Of a stretch of 64,000 nucleotides of DNA, positions 1-13,546 are shown one piece after another (position 1 is the first letter of the stretch; each line of letters opens with the position of its first letter). The notes beneath the pieces were generated by a model. That model was not told the origin of the DNA, did not search any database, and saw only the letters and a list, made by a program, of their open reading frames with translations. A program made the translations under genes and the position numbers. Source of the DNA: Doryteuthis pealeii. Its lineage: Eukaryota; Mollusca; Cephalopoda; Myopsida; Loliginidae. The stretch spans positions 23,671,621 through 23,735,620 of the forward strand of contig CM042179.1 in the NCBI GenBank assembly GCA_023376005.1. The letters are read 5' to 3'.

Positions 1-149
1 TTAACTTAAAAATGAAATCCTACTTGCTGTAATTTTTATAATGAAATTAGAACAAAACTTTGAAATAACTTAATTTTATATAAATAAATGTTTACTTACC
101 AAATGGCCAATTTTTTTTTTATAGCTGCTTCTTTCATTTTTCTCTGAAT

Positions 150-395
150 TTTTTAGATGAGGCTTGATAATTAGTTTTATTTGGAATATTGTTCTCGGGA
201 GCTTTCAAACCTAACCCTTTATTCAATCCACAGGGTTAGACTGTTCTCATTCCGCTAACCATGACTGGGTACAAGTGTTAAGTTGTGTTAATTATTCTAT
301 GTTAATGTCACCCTTGGCCAGGATTGAACCTGCTGCCTAGAGATAACTGTCACTTAGAACTGTATTAATTCAACGCCTATATCCACATTTTTTTT
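150..395 (-). repeat. R1 dispersed repeat with tRNA-like B-box tail
   Basis: About 245 bases closely resemble 63500-63705 at the other end of the window, in the same orientation. The reverse strand contains a B-box-like GGTTCAATCC, so the tail is probably tRNA-derived. Related pieces occur at 5560-5680, 33560-33650, 41540-41680, 54605-54780 and 55480-55880. Confidence 0.6.
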
Positions 396-454
396 GTTTT
401 CTTATTGTTATTTTTCTTAATTTATTTAATTTGGTTTTTTCTTTTATTTTCCAG

Positions 455-632
455 GTTCATGGAAAATCTGCAAACTGAAGTGATCCAGTTGGAATTTACT
501 GACTTTTCAAAAGGGATGAAAACAATCTCCGAGGAAGATTTTGCACGTATTCTACTCCGTTATACTGTCCTTGAAAAGAACGAAGTCGATGAATGTATCC
601 GTCGTGTACGGGAGAGGATGCCAGAAGAGAAG
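455..632 (+). CDS. MICU3: MICU3 exon A (linker region between EF-hands)
   Basis: Acceptor is a pyrimidine-rich tract ending ccag at 451-454; donor gtttgt begins at 633. The 178 bases are one base completing a codon plus 59 codons. The encoded segment starts [14 protein letters not shown] and ends RERMPEEK, matching the helical region that precedes the C-terminal lobe in MICU3. The apparent ATG upstream in the pyrimidine tract (405) is intronic and is not a start. Confidence 0.9.
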
Positions 633-2906
633 GTTTGTCTTTACACCTTTCTCTGCTTCATTCAATGCTATAACAATAGAGCTGCAACACTGTATAATTC
701 ATTTTGTGCTAATGCTCTTGGGAAAGGCATGAAACCATCTCTTCTTCTACATACTATGGGTAAATAGTAAGGCAGACTGAATTCTTTAGTCTTGATAAGG
801 CAACCAGTTTAAGAGAAGGAAAGCTTTGAATTAAAAAAAACAGCAGAGGGGCTGGGTAAACAGTGAAGCAGATTGAATTCTTTAGTCTTGATAAGGCAAC
901 CAGTTTAGGAGAAGGAAAGCTTTGAATTAAAAACCAGCTCGGATCCAGCCTACAGCAGAGGGGCTGGGTGAATGTATAATCTGCATACTTCTATATATTT
1001 TACATACAAATGTTTTGTGATTATGATAATATTTTATTTTTCTTATCATCATTTCACAATTATTTATTCAACCAGTTGAATCCCTGTAGCAAAAGACATT
1101 GGACACTATGTGAACCCTGATAAAATGATCTAGTGATTCTTGCAAATACACCTACATAAGGTGAATCACTGCTGCATAGCCTAGAGGAGACAGCAAGAGG
1201 TATCAGCTTCTCTGTGATATCAGAAGTTCTTCTGTTTGAAACAAGATGGCGACATCTCTACACTGGATGGTAAACCCCTGAAATTAGTAGATCAGGTCAC
1301 ATACCTAGATAGTAATATCTCATCTACAGAAAGTGATGACAATATACACAGACAGATTATCCACCATATAGAAACCTATATCAATCAGCTGTGCAGGTTC
1401 TAGATGCTGTGTAGAAGACCTACTAGGGATGATGACCAATAGGGACTGGTGACGAGGGAAAGTCATGGGAATCTGTGCTGTCAGTAGAATTTGATGATAA
1501 TGATGATGATGATGATTATCATTTTACAATTACTTATTCAACCAGTTGATCTTGTAGATAAGCACGTCAAAGTATACTTTGGAGTAAATACAGTATTGTC
1601 CATAAACAAGTACACTAACAATTTTTAAGAAAAGTTTTCTTCTCAGCCAAGAATGATATTATTTCTATTGGAACATTATACAATCAAAATGAAGATTATT
1701 AGTGTAGAATAATCATAGTAAGTTCCAATTACCATCGAATTGGTAAGACAAGGCAACAAGTAGTCGTAACTGAATACGAATCTAATCTTGTTGCAATACT
1801 ACTGCAAAATTTAGGGTATTTATGAAGCCTCATAACATCATAGAAACCAAGCAGCCAATCAGGACTCAAGGAATGGAATCACCCAAATACATGAATGGAC
1901 TATCCTTGATTTCCAGAAATACCTGCTGTCTTGGGCACTGGTTCAATTGTGCTTAGTCAGTTGCTCTTGTCCAAACCAACAGTATACTGACTGACTGACT
2001 TCAATAATTAGATATTATTTACAGTATAACCCATAAATGAGTACACCCCGAATAATTTTTAATAATAAGTTAATTTTCTTCTAAACCAAAGATACCAAGA
2101 TTTTATTATTTCTAATGTAACATTATACAATCAAAATGAATATTATTAGATATCATTTACAGTATCACTCACAAATGAGTACACCCCGAATAATTCTTAA
2201 TAAAAAGTTAATTTTCATCTAAACCAAAGATACCAAGATTATATTATTTCTAATGTAACATTATACAATCAAAATGAATATTATTTGATATTATTTACAG
2301 TATCACCCACAAATGAGTACACCCCAAATAATTTTAATTAAAATGTTAATTTTCTTTTAAACCAAAGATACCAAAATTTTATTATTTCTATTGGACCATT
2401 ATACAATAAAAATAAATATTATTAGATATTATTTACAGTATCAGCCACAAATGAGTACACCCCAAATAATTTTTATTAAAATGTTAATTTTCTTCTAAAC
2501 CAAAGATACCAAGATTTTATTATTTCTATTGGAACATTATACAATCAAAATAAATATTATTAGATATCATATATTACTATAGCATTGAAACTTTGCAACC
2601 AAAAATGAAATTTCTTATTTATGTATAATGGGTGTACATATTTTAGACTGCAACATATTTATTAAAGTTCAAATTGTGGATGAGGTTGTATGCATTTCAC
2701 TTACATTTTATGCTATGGTCATTGGCAAAGAAATTAATCTATTTTTATCTCTCAATCAAATATGTGTAAATAGTTGGGCCGATCGAAATAGTTAAGGTGT
2801 CAAAAACGTTTTGATTTAAGGGAAAGAGTAGCCATTCTTTTATGACAAGGGACTTGTTACCTTCCTCTTCATATCTATCTTTTCAATGTTCTTTATCTAT
2901 TTCAGT

Positions 2907-3005
<99 letters not shown>

Positions 3006-4007
3006 GTGTGTTATGGAGGCATGTGGTCTAATGGTTAGAGTCATAGGAAATGGACTTGTTGACCTGAGTTCAATTCCTACACAAAGCTGTTTGAATTTCA
3101 CATAGCACTAATACCCTTGGGAAAGTTATGGGTAAATAGCAGGGCAGGCTGGGCTCTTTAACCTTGACTTGGTAACCAGTCTAGGAGAAGTAAAACTTTG
3201 AATTCAAATGTTAAACTCCACTTAAGAAATTGACCTTGTATCACATCCTGCTCATGCGGAGGGGTTGGTAAATATATATGTATGTATGTGTGTGTTTTTG
3301 TACAAATATATGTGTGTGTACAAATGCAAATACATGTGCATATATTTATGTGATTAAAAATTGAGGAACACACTGTAGTTCTTGTCTCAAGTAAATCTTC
3401 TGACGAAGCTTTGTGAACACACCAAGGTGAAATATCAATTGAAGTTTTTTTGTGTTTATCCATTATTCTTCAATTTTTAATCACATTTTGTTTGATTTTA
3501 CCCAATCAGTTACTCCTCATATATTTATGTGTATGTTTGTGTGTGTGTATATATATAAATATATAAAATTAAAGTTGATTTATGCCTTATGTCAGTATCA
3601 ACCAGACAGTGAAAAAGTCTGTTCCCTTTTCACTAGCGCTAGACTAAGGAGATTTTTTTTTCATCTGAAGCAGAGTGCCACACCTACCATCAGCTTTTCA
3701 CTTTACTGCCCAGATCCCTGTGCTACTCATACACTGAGTTGGCGAGAGCCGGTATCGAACTAGGAATCTTGCAATTCCTAGGCAAGTGCTCTACTGATGA
3801 GCTAAACCAGCTCTGGTTTTTATTTTATGTTTTAAAATAGTTTTTAAAAGAATTGATATGCCACAAAAAAAAAGAAAGAAAAAGAAACCGTAACATAGCA
3901 TATCCATTCATTAAATGAGTATTATTTTTTGTTATCTGTCTTCAACTGTTTTATGATATCTACTTTCATGAACACCTGACAGTGATAAATATATATATTT
4001 GTAAGGA

Positions 4008-4055
<48 letters not shown>

Positions 4056-6907
4056 GAGTCTAATTTTCAGTGTATATATCATATATGTTTGTATATGTAT
4101 ATGTATATAAACATAGTTTGATTCCAATGATTTCAAAGATTCTTATATACTCAGGTGTATATATTTCTCAGGTCTACAGAGACATACGTAGTTATAATTT
4201 TTTTTTTTATTTCACTATGAATTTAAAGTGTTCCTGGAATTAAGACAGCCCCATGTCATATACATATTTACTTATTTTATTAAAATCATATTCATATGTA
4301 TATGCAGGGCCAGTGCTAGGGTCTCTCCCCACCACCCAATATATTATGCTACATGTCAATTTTTTTAAAGTAGTATTCATATAAAATACATGAAACTCGC
4401 CCTTGGGGTGTCCTAAGCATGCTTGTCCCCTAGCCCCAGTCTAAGGTTTTCAAATCCTGTGTACATGTATTAAAAAAATTTCCCATGTAGGATTGATAAA
4501 ATAAAACTGTTTGCTTACAATTTTAATGTTTTCTACATTTTGTTTTTCTTCTAAATTTTCAGGGAATTACCTTTGAAGAATTCAAGAAGTTCTGTCAATT
4601 TTTGAATAACCTTGACGACTTCCAAATTGCAATGAGAATGTACACCTTTGCAGAACAAGCAGTTTCCCAAGGTAAACATTTATTTAAAAGCTAGCTTAAA
4701 AGCCACACAATCAGGTGGCAATTGAGCTAGCTCCTCTGGAGGGGTCTTGATTGGGCCTTTGACAATTTTATGAAATGTGAAAAATATTTTCAAACAATTA
4801 AATCATTTTTTAATATTTCATTCAGCCCAGAATATTTTGATTTGTCTATGGAGTCAGCTTGATATGTCGGGCTCCGGTGTCTAGGAGTAAAGTTGAAAAA
4901 ATGTGACACACTGACATTTGAAATTTATTATTAGAGAAGATAGATAAATGAATTTATTTAACAAATGATCATCATAATAAAAATCATTTTCATGACATTT
5001 ATAAGGAATTCTGATAATTATTAATTATAAATGGCATTAAAAGATTTTGAAGGGAGTCTCCATGGCGTAGTAGCTAACATGCTGAACTGCAATATTATGT
5101 AAGCAAGTTTGAACTTTAGTTGGGAGATGAGGGGGTTTGTACCTTTCCCAAGAGTATTAGTCCAAAAGTGAATTTGATATTCACTTTTGGACTAATACTC
5201 TTGGGAAAGGTACAAGCCCACTCATCTCCCCAGATGTTTTAAATAGTACCACTACTGTTCTTCTACAAGAAGTTTTTAGTTAAGATATAAATAATGATAC
5301 AGTAATAAAGACAACAATTCAGTTGGCAAACTATTGTTTATGCATTTTTTTTTTTAAATGAAGTTAAATTTAAAAAAATGATACATTTCCTTTTTTTTTT
5401 AATTAAATGTGTAGACAAGTGTTGAGGAAAACATGATAGTTCGAAAAGTTTTGCAATATTTTGGTAACAAATTCAGCACCTCCACATGCTTTTGTCAAAG
5501 TTGTGAAGGCAACAAACCACACTAGACTGTGAAATGCTGAGATCGCCTGATACACTCCGAGTTTGCCTCTATTGCTTTGAGCACAGCCTTGGAAACCATG
5601 CTTGTACAGATAATAATGAAGATGAGGACAATAGTCTGAATAATGCAGATAATACTAATCATCAAGCCTCATCTCAAACATTCAGAGAAATAGGATACAT
5701 TTTTATCACTATTGTAAGAAATACTTGAAACTTGTAAATACTTTCTTGTAAATACTTGTAAGACTCAGATAGACTTTATACCTATTGTAAGAAATACTTG
5801 AAACTTGTAAACAGAATTCACCTTTGAAAATAAATACCTCTGATATGCAAAATTCAAGTTGCATTAATCTCTTTCCACAGTTAAATGATATGACATTTCC
5901 CAATGCATTCAAGTCCTTCAGCTTCTGGACCAATGAGAGAGGTAAAATTAATTATGCGGTCCCAGACGGCAGTACCCCCAAGCAGCATCTGCCTTGTTGT
6001 CTAAAAGGGGCAGTGCTCGGTTTATTGCCTGAGGTGCCTCAAAAGAGAAATACCAATGGAGCCATACACTTTTTGCATTGGCAACCACATGAGCTTTTGT
6101 TTGTGTGTGGTTACCCACATTAAAAAGATTTCGTGTTAATCTGACCTGGTGAAAGGTCAGGAAAATAAACTTCTCAATGAAGGATGGAATAAAGTTTGGT
6201 ACCATGGAATAGTCAGGGAATAATCAGATAATTCTTCAGCAGTCACACTAGTAACTCTCCTACTGATTTCTTGTAAAAACAATGTGGGCCAATAAACACA
6301 ACGTTTTTCGATTTGTTTTTTAGCCTGAAATAAATATTTTATTTCATTTATTTTTATTTTTTGTTTCTGTTGAATTTATTACTTTTTATTCTGATAGTTG
6401 TTGAATGATGACATTAACCTAAATAATTTTTATAATACAAATAGAAATTATAATAATTCAATAGTTTAAGCTTTTTTGAATCTGTTAAATTTGTTTTTAA
6501 AGTTAAACTTAGAGGTTAATAATCATAAAACATAAACAATTTTTATTTAGATGTTAAATTAATAAAAATTATTTATTTTTGTTTAACATCATAACACTGT
6601 TATTTGCTTACAACAGCATATTTTTATGGACATACCACTCATATATATATAAAGTAAGTAAAGTCGTCGGGATGGCCTAAAGTCGATATCAGCCAATCTG
6701 CGAGGGAGTCCATCCCCTTTTCACTGGTGCCAAGAAGATTATTTTAGCATCTGAGGTGGAGCGCCACACCTACCATCAGCTCCTTACTTTACCACACAGA
6801 TCCCTGTGCTGCTCATACGCTGAGTTGACAAGGGCCGGTATTGAACTAGGAACCTTGTGGTTTCTAGCCTAATGCTCTACCAACTGAGCTAACCTGGCCT
6901 TATTATT

Positions 6908-6949
<42 letters not shown>

Positions 6950-7135
6950 TGTACATATATATATATACACACACACACACATGTACATATATATATACAC
7001 ACACACACACACATGTACATATATATATATATGTACATATACACATGTATATATATATATGTGTACATATATATATACATGTACATATATATATATATAG
7101 GTACATATATATATATAGATAGATAGATACATGTG

Positions 7136-7185
<50 letters not shown>

Positions 7186-7231
7186 CACATATATATATAT
7201 AATCTAGATAAGGAGAAATGGATAAGTGTGC

Positions 7232-7282
<51 letters not shown>

Positions 7283-7337
7283 CATATATATATATATACA
7301 TGTACATGTACATAGATATATATATATATGTACATAG

Positions 7338-7404
<67 letters not shown>

Positions 7405-10400
7405 TATATATATATATATATATAATCTAGATAAGGAGGAATGGATAAGTGTGCATATATATATATATATATATATATCTAATATATAATGTCTTTTTTT
7501 TTCTTTTTTTTTTTTTGTAGAAGAGTTTCAGCGAGCTGTTAAGATTTGCACGGGCACCCATCTTGGTCCCCACATTGTGAACACAGTCTTTCAGATATTT
7601 GATGCGGATGGTGATGGTCATTTAAGCCACAGGGAATTCATTTCTATTATGAAGGATCGTATTCATCGCGGTGCTCGTGTAAGTAAATCTCTCCATTTCT
7701 TGTTTTTTTTCTTCTTCTTTTTTTTCTTTTTACTTATTATTTATTCTGAAAGTGGAATTTCATAAATTTTCTGATTAATATTATATTGAAAGTCAATATG
7801 TTACATTCACACTTTTTTCTCCCCCTCTTCTCACAAAGATGACACATGTCGTAAAATACTGAACTCAGTGAGTTTTGCTGAATAACATGTTTCTTGAAAA
7901 ACCGTTAAATTTAACGGCTGATTTTTCTTTTCATAAATTTTTTCTTTCTATTTTTTTTTTTTTTTTCAAGTTTTGTTACTCGAGATTTAAGTGGTTAAAA
8001 CAATTTTGAAATTAAAAACTGTATATTAAAATTAGTTATGTAACTATGGTTTATCACCCTCTACATATTTTTTTTAGAGGTAAAATAATTACAACTCAAA
8101 ATTCTTGAAAATAATATAATCTTTAAAGATTTTTTTAGGGGTAAAATAATAACATAACATATATATTATATTATTAAAACAAAAAATAATGAAATTTAAA
8201 ACAATATGTAAGGGGTGACAAGACTTTCGGACCACTCTGTAGATTAATGTACAGCATGGTCGGAAAGTATTGTCACCCCTACATATTGCTTTTTTTAGAG
8301 GTAAAATAATTACATAACTTATATATTATATTATTAAAACAAAAAATAATGAAAGTTAAAACAATATGTAGTGGTGACAAGACTTTCGGACCACCCTGTA
8401 GATTAATGTACAGCATGGTCGGAAAGTATTGTCAGCCCTACATATTGCTTTTTTTAGAGGTAGAATAATTACATAACTTATATATTATATTATTAAAACA
8501 AAAAATAATCAGTTAAAACAATATGTAGGGGTGATAAAACTTTTGCACCAAACACTCTGTACATCAAAACATTGATTAATTACTACTGATGAAAAATCTT
8601 TTTATCAAAACCTACATGAGTCATTTTTTTATTTCACTGAGGAACACCACATATCAGAAACAATAATAAATTTCCAATGTGGTTCAAACTCAGTCCTCTT
8701 CTGTTTCAGAGAAAACCAGTTCTTTCTGTAGCAGCTGCTTTACCATCTAAGCTACAAGGATTGACTATAATCAAAGAATAGAACACTATCTGTTCCCATC
8801 ACTCCTGCCTTTCATTGCTAAATTTTCATCATTTTACTAAATTAGACTGTAAAAAATAAAATTACAGTTATTTCTTTTTGTCAATGTATTTCTTCTTGGA
8901 TTTATCTACAATATTTTTGCTTATATTTTTGCTGAACAAGAACCTGCATACTAGATTCATAAGAAAGTCAATCTGAAATTAATACCTCCTATTATATCAT
9001 GTTAGCTCACAATGTTGGTGGTATGGCATTAGTGATGGAACTTTCCACACTAATAAGATCATTTTTCCCCTTTATTATAAATAATAACTGAGTATCAGTC
9101 TGGCAAACTAGCATCTGACATGAGTCATTGGTTGATTTTAATGGCATGTCAACCTGTCTGGAGTTATTTTATGCCTAGAGGTTAGGGAATCACATTCATT
9201 GTATGCAGATTGATTTTAATGGCATGTCAACCTGTTTAGGGTTATTTTATACCTAGAGATTAGGGAATCACATTCATTGTATGTTGATTGATTTTAATGG
9301 CATGTCAACCTGTTTAGGGTTATTTTATACCTAGAGATTAGGGAATCACATTCATTGTATGTTGATTGATTTTAATGGCATGTCAACCTGTTTAGGGTTA
9401 TTTTATACCTAGAGGTTAGGGAATCATGTTCATATTTACATTTGTAGATTTTTTTTTTTTTTGCACATGATCCTATCAAATATGAATGATTTTTAAACAT
9501 CTTCAATGGGAACCTAACAGGTAGTGCCACTCTAGTTCAGAGTGGACCTGGGAGTAATGGCAATGAAATAGTATTCCACACTCTCCAAAAATGGAGTGTC
9601 ACCATCACATGAAGTTTAATTTCATACTGTGTGTACGTTTATATTGTCTGTGGTGACATTGTTTTGGTTACAGACAGACACATAATCTCCATTATAAAGT
9701 AAAGTAAGTGAAGTCGACGGGGTGGCTTAAAGTTGGTATCAGCCAGTCAGCGAGGGAGTCTATCCCCTTTTCAATAGCGCTAGACCAAGGAGATTGTTTC
9801 TAGCATCTGAGGTGGAGCACCACACCTACCATCAGCTCCTTACTTTACTGCACAGATCCCTGTGCTACTCATACGCTGAGTTGGCGGGGACTGGTATCGA
9901 ACTAGGAACCTTGTGGTTTCTAGCCGAACGCTCTACCGACTGAGCTAACCCGGCCCCTGTAACTTGAATGACCCTGTTGTAACTTGAATATCAGTTAACA
10001 GATAAATAATAGGAAGGAACACAATGAGTATTAAGGATAGGGAAAAAGGTTTACTAAGCAAAGATACAAGGTGAACAGTGTAATTAGGAATAGTTAGGTT
10101 GAATTAACAGTCTGTACATCTTCTAACAAGAGACTGTGTATTGTATCAGTTAACAGAGAAATAATAGGAAAGAACACAACAAATATTAAGGATAGGGAAA
10201 ATGGTTTACTGTTGTAACTTGAATATCACTTAACAGATAAATAATAGGAAGGAACACAATGAGTATTAAGGATAGGGAAAAAGGTTTACTAAGCAAAGAT
10301 ACAAGGTGAACAGTGTAATTAGCAATTGCCTGTGTGTGTGTCCATGTTTTGTTGTTACTTTGCAGTATGTACCTTTATGTTCATTTGACTCTATGTATGT

Positions 10401-11876
10401 GTGTGTCCTTTCTTGTGATTTTATATAGTGTGTACTTTTATATTTATTTTTAGCTGGTTATGTGTATATCTTTGTTTTGTCGTTACTTTATATAGTCCGT
10501 ACTTTTATGATCATTTTTATTTTGTCTCTGATATTTTTCATTGTGTACTATTTTATTTGCCACGGTTTATGTAGTGTGTGTGTGTCTGACTGTCCTGCCA
10601 TGAATTTCCACTTTCAGCCCCCACCCCCCATGTTCTTATTGTCATTTTCTTTTATCTCTGTATTTTATTATATTTATGAATGTCTCATAGTAAACTTTTC
10701 TGTTTGGGGTATAAATGGCTGACTAACAATGTGAGAAAAGCGGCAAATTATATAAATTTATCATATATGATACCAAACATTTATTATATAAATGATATTA
10801 ATTTATCATATAAGATACCAAATATTTATTATATAAATGATATTAATTTATCATAGATACCAAATATTTATTATATAAATGATATTAATTTATCATAGAT
10901 ACCAAATATTTATTATATAAATGATATTAATTTATCATAGATACCAAATATTTATTATATAAATGATATTAATTTATCATATATGATACCAAATATTTAT
11001 TATATAAATGATATTAATTAATCATATTACATACCAAATATTTATTATATGAATGATATTAATTTATCATAGATACCAAACATTTATTATATAAATGATA
11101 TTAATTTATCATATAAGATACCAAACATTCACTATATAAGTTATATAAACTTACAAAAATAAGTTCCCTCTAAGCTCAAATATTCAAGTTTTAACAGAAT
11201 AAAATATTTTAAATTAGAAAAGCTAAGAGAATTAAATAAGAACACATATAAAAAGATTACTTATTCTAATTTTATTTCAGTTGAATTCTATATAGATTAT
11301 TAATTATTGATTTTTATATTACACTTATTTGGGAGGAATAAAACACCTAACACACAATATCTTCCCATCACTCCTGCCTTTCATTGCTAATTTTTTTCTA
11401 ATTCAACTAAATTAGACTAAAGAATGAAATTACAATTATTTCTTTTTGTTAATAGATTTCTTTCATGATTTAATGACAGAATTTTTGTTGATATTTATTC
11501 AAATAAAATTAATCAATTAGAAATCAATAAAACCAAGCACATATTAATTAAAATCAATTTTTTAAGATCAATATGCAATCTAGCATTCCTGTTCACATTG
11601 TAAACTGCTATTTTGTTATGTATAAAAAGAAGTAAAGTTGGTGGAGTGGCCTATTGTTGGTATCAGCTGGACAGTGAGGGAGTCTATCCCCTTTTCTCTG
11701 TCGCTAAACCATGGAGATTGTTTTTGCTGAGGTGGAGAACCAGACCTACTGTCAACTCCCAGATCCTTATCACTCAGATCAGATTATCCAAACTGTGCTA
11801 CTCATGTGCTGAGTTGAGGGGCACAGGTATCAAACCTGGAACTTTGTGATGCCTAGGCAAATGCTCTGCTGAGTGG

Positions 11877-11921
<45 letters not shown>

Positions 11922-13504
11922 TGAATGTTATTAGTATATAGATATGGCCAACATGTCTGTGGTGACATAGTTTTGGTTACAGACAGACATATAATCTTCA
12001 TTATAATAAGATTTATCCCTTAAGATACTGTTGTAACTTGAATATCACTTAACAGATAAATAATAGGAAGGAACACAATGAGTATTAAGGATAGGGAAAA
12101 AGGTTTACTAAGCAAAGATACAAGGTGAACAGTGTAATTAGGAATAGTTAGGTTGAATTAACAGTCTGTATATCTTCTAACAAGAGACTGTGTATTGTAT
12201 CAGAGTTAACAGAGAAATAATTGGAAAGAACATGTAGGGTTCAAAGTCATAATTGAACATACAACTCTGACATGGGTTGAGAGAGAAAACATTTTATATA
12301 ATACAGCACATGAATAAACAAGATACATAAACAATAGAAGATAGAATAGGATAGTGTACATAAACATACATACATAAAAGGACTGGAGTGTCCATACATA
12401 GAAATCACTTACTAGGAGGGGGGGGCGAGGCCCCACTGAGAAAGGGGTAGACAGTAGTCTAACCCATGTGCTCGTACCAGAGATTTAGCTAAAAGAGGAA
12501 GAGAAGTTCAAATAAGGAGCTTAAATACCCGAGGTCCCCTAGTGGGAACAAATGGCAGCACCGCGGGAAGATAATCCCCACAAACACAACAAATATTAAG
12601 GATAGGGAAAATGGTTTACTAAGCAAAGATACAAGGTATACAGTAATTAGCAATTGCTACATTGAATTGACAAGTCCTCAGAGATCTAGTTGTTTCCCTC
12701 TTTTGAGGTTTTGTCAGGCATTATCTATTGGAAAAACATGATTTCATTCTCATTATTTAGGTACTATATGACAGATAGCAAACATCTATTAATAATAGAG
12801 ATTTGGTTTCTATTTGTCTGTAACCGAAACTATGTCACAGTCATTTCAGGAATCAAGTAATGAGTATTTGATTTATCATCAAAATCATTAATACATAGAA
12901 TAAATCTTATTTTATCAACAATGTCTCTATGAAAATCTGAGTTAGATTTGCCTCAAAACATCCCATGTTATTAGTACATTTAGAATCCTGCAATGTGTCT
13001 TACATATCACTAAGAAATAAATGTTTATATATCATATGGTGTGGTTAATTTGAATACTGGTTTTAACAAAACGGGGTTTAATAAACAATTTCTATGTGTT
13101 ATTGATCTCTAATATTATTGTTTTATTCTCCAACATATTAAAATCAATCCTAAGAATGATTTTTATATAGAAAACAATTAAAATATAATCAAAATAAATG
13201 TAATCTTTTTATGTGCATACTTATATGGAGGCACATGGTCTAATGGTTAGAGTCATAGGAAATGGACTCGTTGCCCCGAGTTCAATTCCTGGATGAAGCT
13301 GTTTGAATTTCACATAACGCTAATACCCCTGGGAAAGGTTTGAATCTAATTCTCCTTCCAGCTATGGGCAAACAGCAGGGCAGACTTGGCTCTTTAACCT
13401 TGGCTAGGTAACCAGTCTAGGCAAAGGAAAACTCTGAATTCAAACCTGTTAAACTCCGCTTAAGAAATTGACCTTGTGTCACATCCTGTTTATACAGAGG
13501 GGTT

Positions 13505-13546
<42 letters not shown>

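Larger units (their letters stand above)
633..4562 (+). other. MICU3 intron (about 3.9 kb)
   Basis: Begins gtttgt and ends ttttcag before 4563. It contains SINE tails (755-970), a LINE remnant (about 1160-1490), a 138-bp tandem array (2005-2575), an (AT)n tract, SINE copies of two families and a hammerhead-like structure (3351-3484). About 2580-2900 and 4060-4500 show only AT-rich sequence. Confidence 0.85.
4672..7520 (+). other. MICU3 intron (about 2.8 kb)
   Basis: Donor gtaaac, acceptor ttttttgtag. It contains an inverted SINE-like duplication (5057-5238), two dispersed repeats (5560-5680, 5930-6180), a SINE (6650-6900) and a long AT/AC microsatellite block immediately before the acceptor (6905-7480). 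About 6200-6640 is AT-rich with nothing recognised. Confidence 0.85.

Noticed and set aside
405..767. Open frame beginning at an ATG at 405
   Set aside because: The upstream part is a splice-acceptor pyrimidine tract and the downstream part reads through the donor at 633; only 455-632 is exon.
3008..3075. Possible functional tRNA gene
   Set aside because: A and B boxes are present, but the sequence does not fold into a full cloverleaf as read, and it continues into a SINE body repeated elsewhere.
5824..6123. 99-codon + frame
   Set aside because: Lies in a dispersed repeat also present at 20045-20190, with no conserved domain.
6869..7425. Open frames of up to 178 codons rich in Tyr/Ile or Cys/Val
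   Set aside because: They translate AT and AC dinucleotide repeats in every frame and have no codon bias or conserved motif.
9697..9956. Functional tRNA on the reverse strand
   Set aside because: The tRNA-like head is part of SINE-A, found ten times with the same body.
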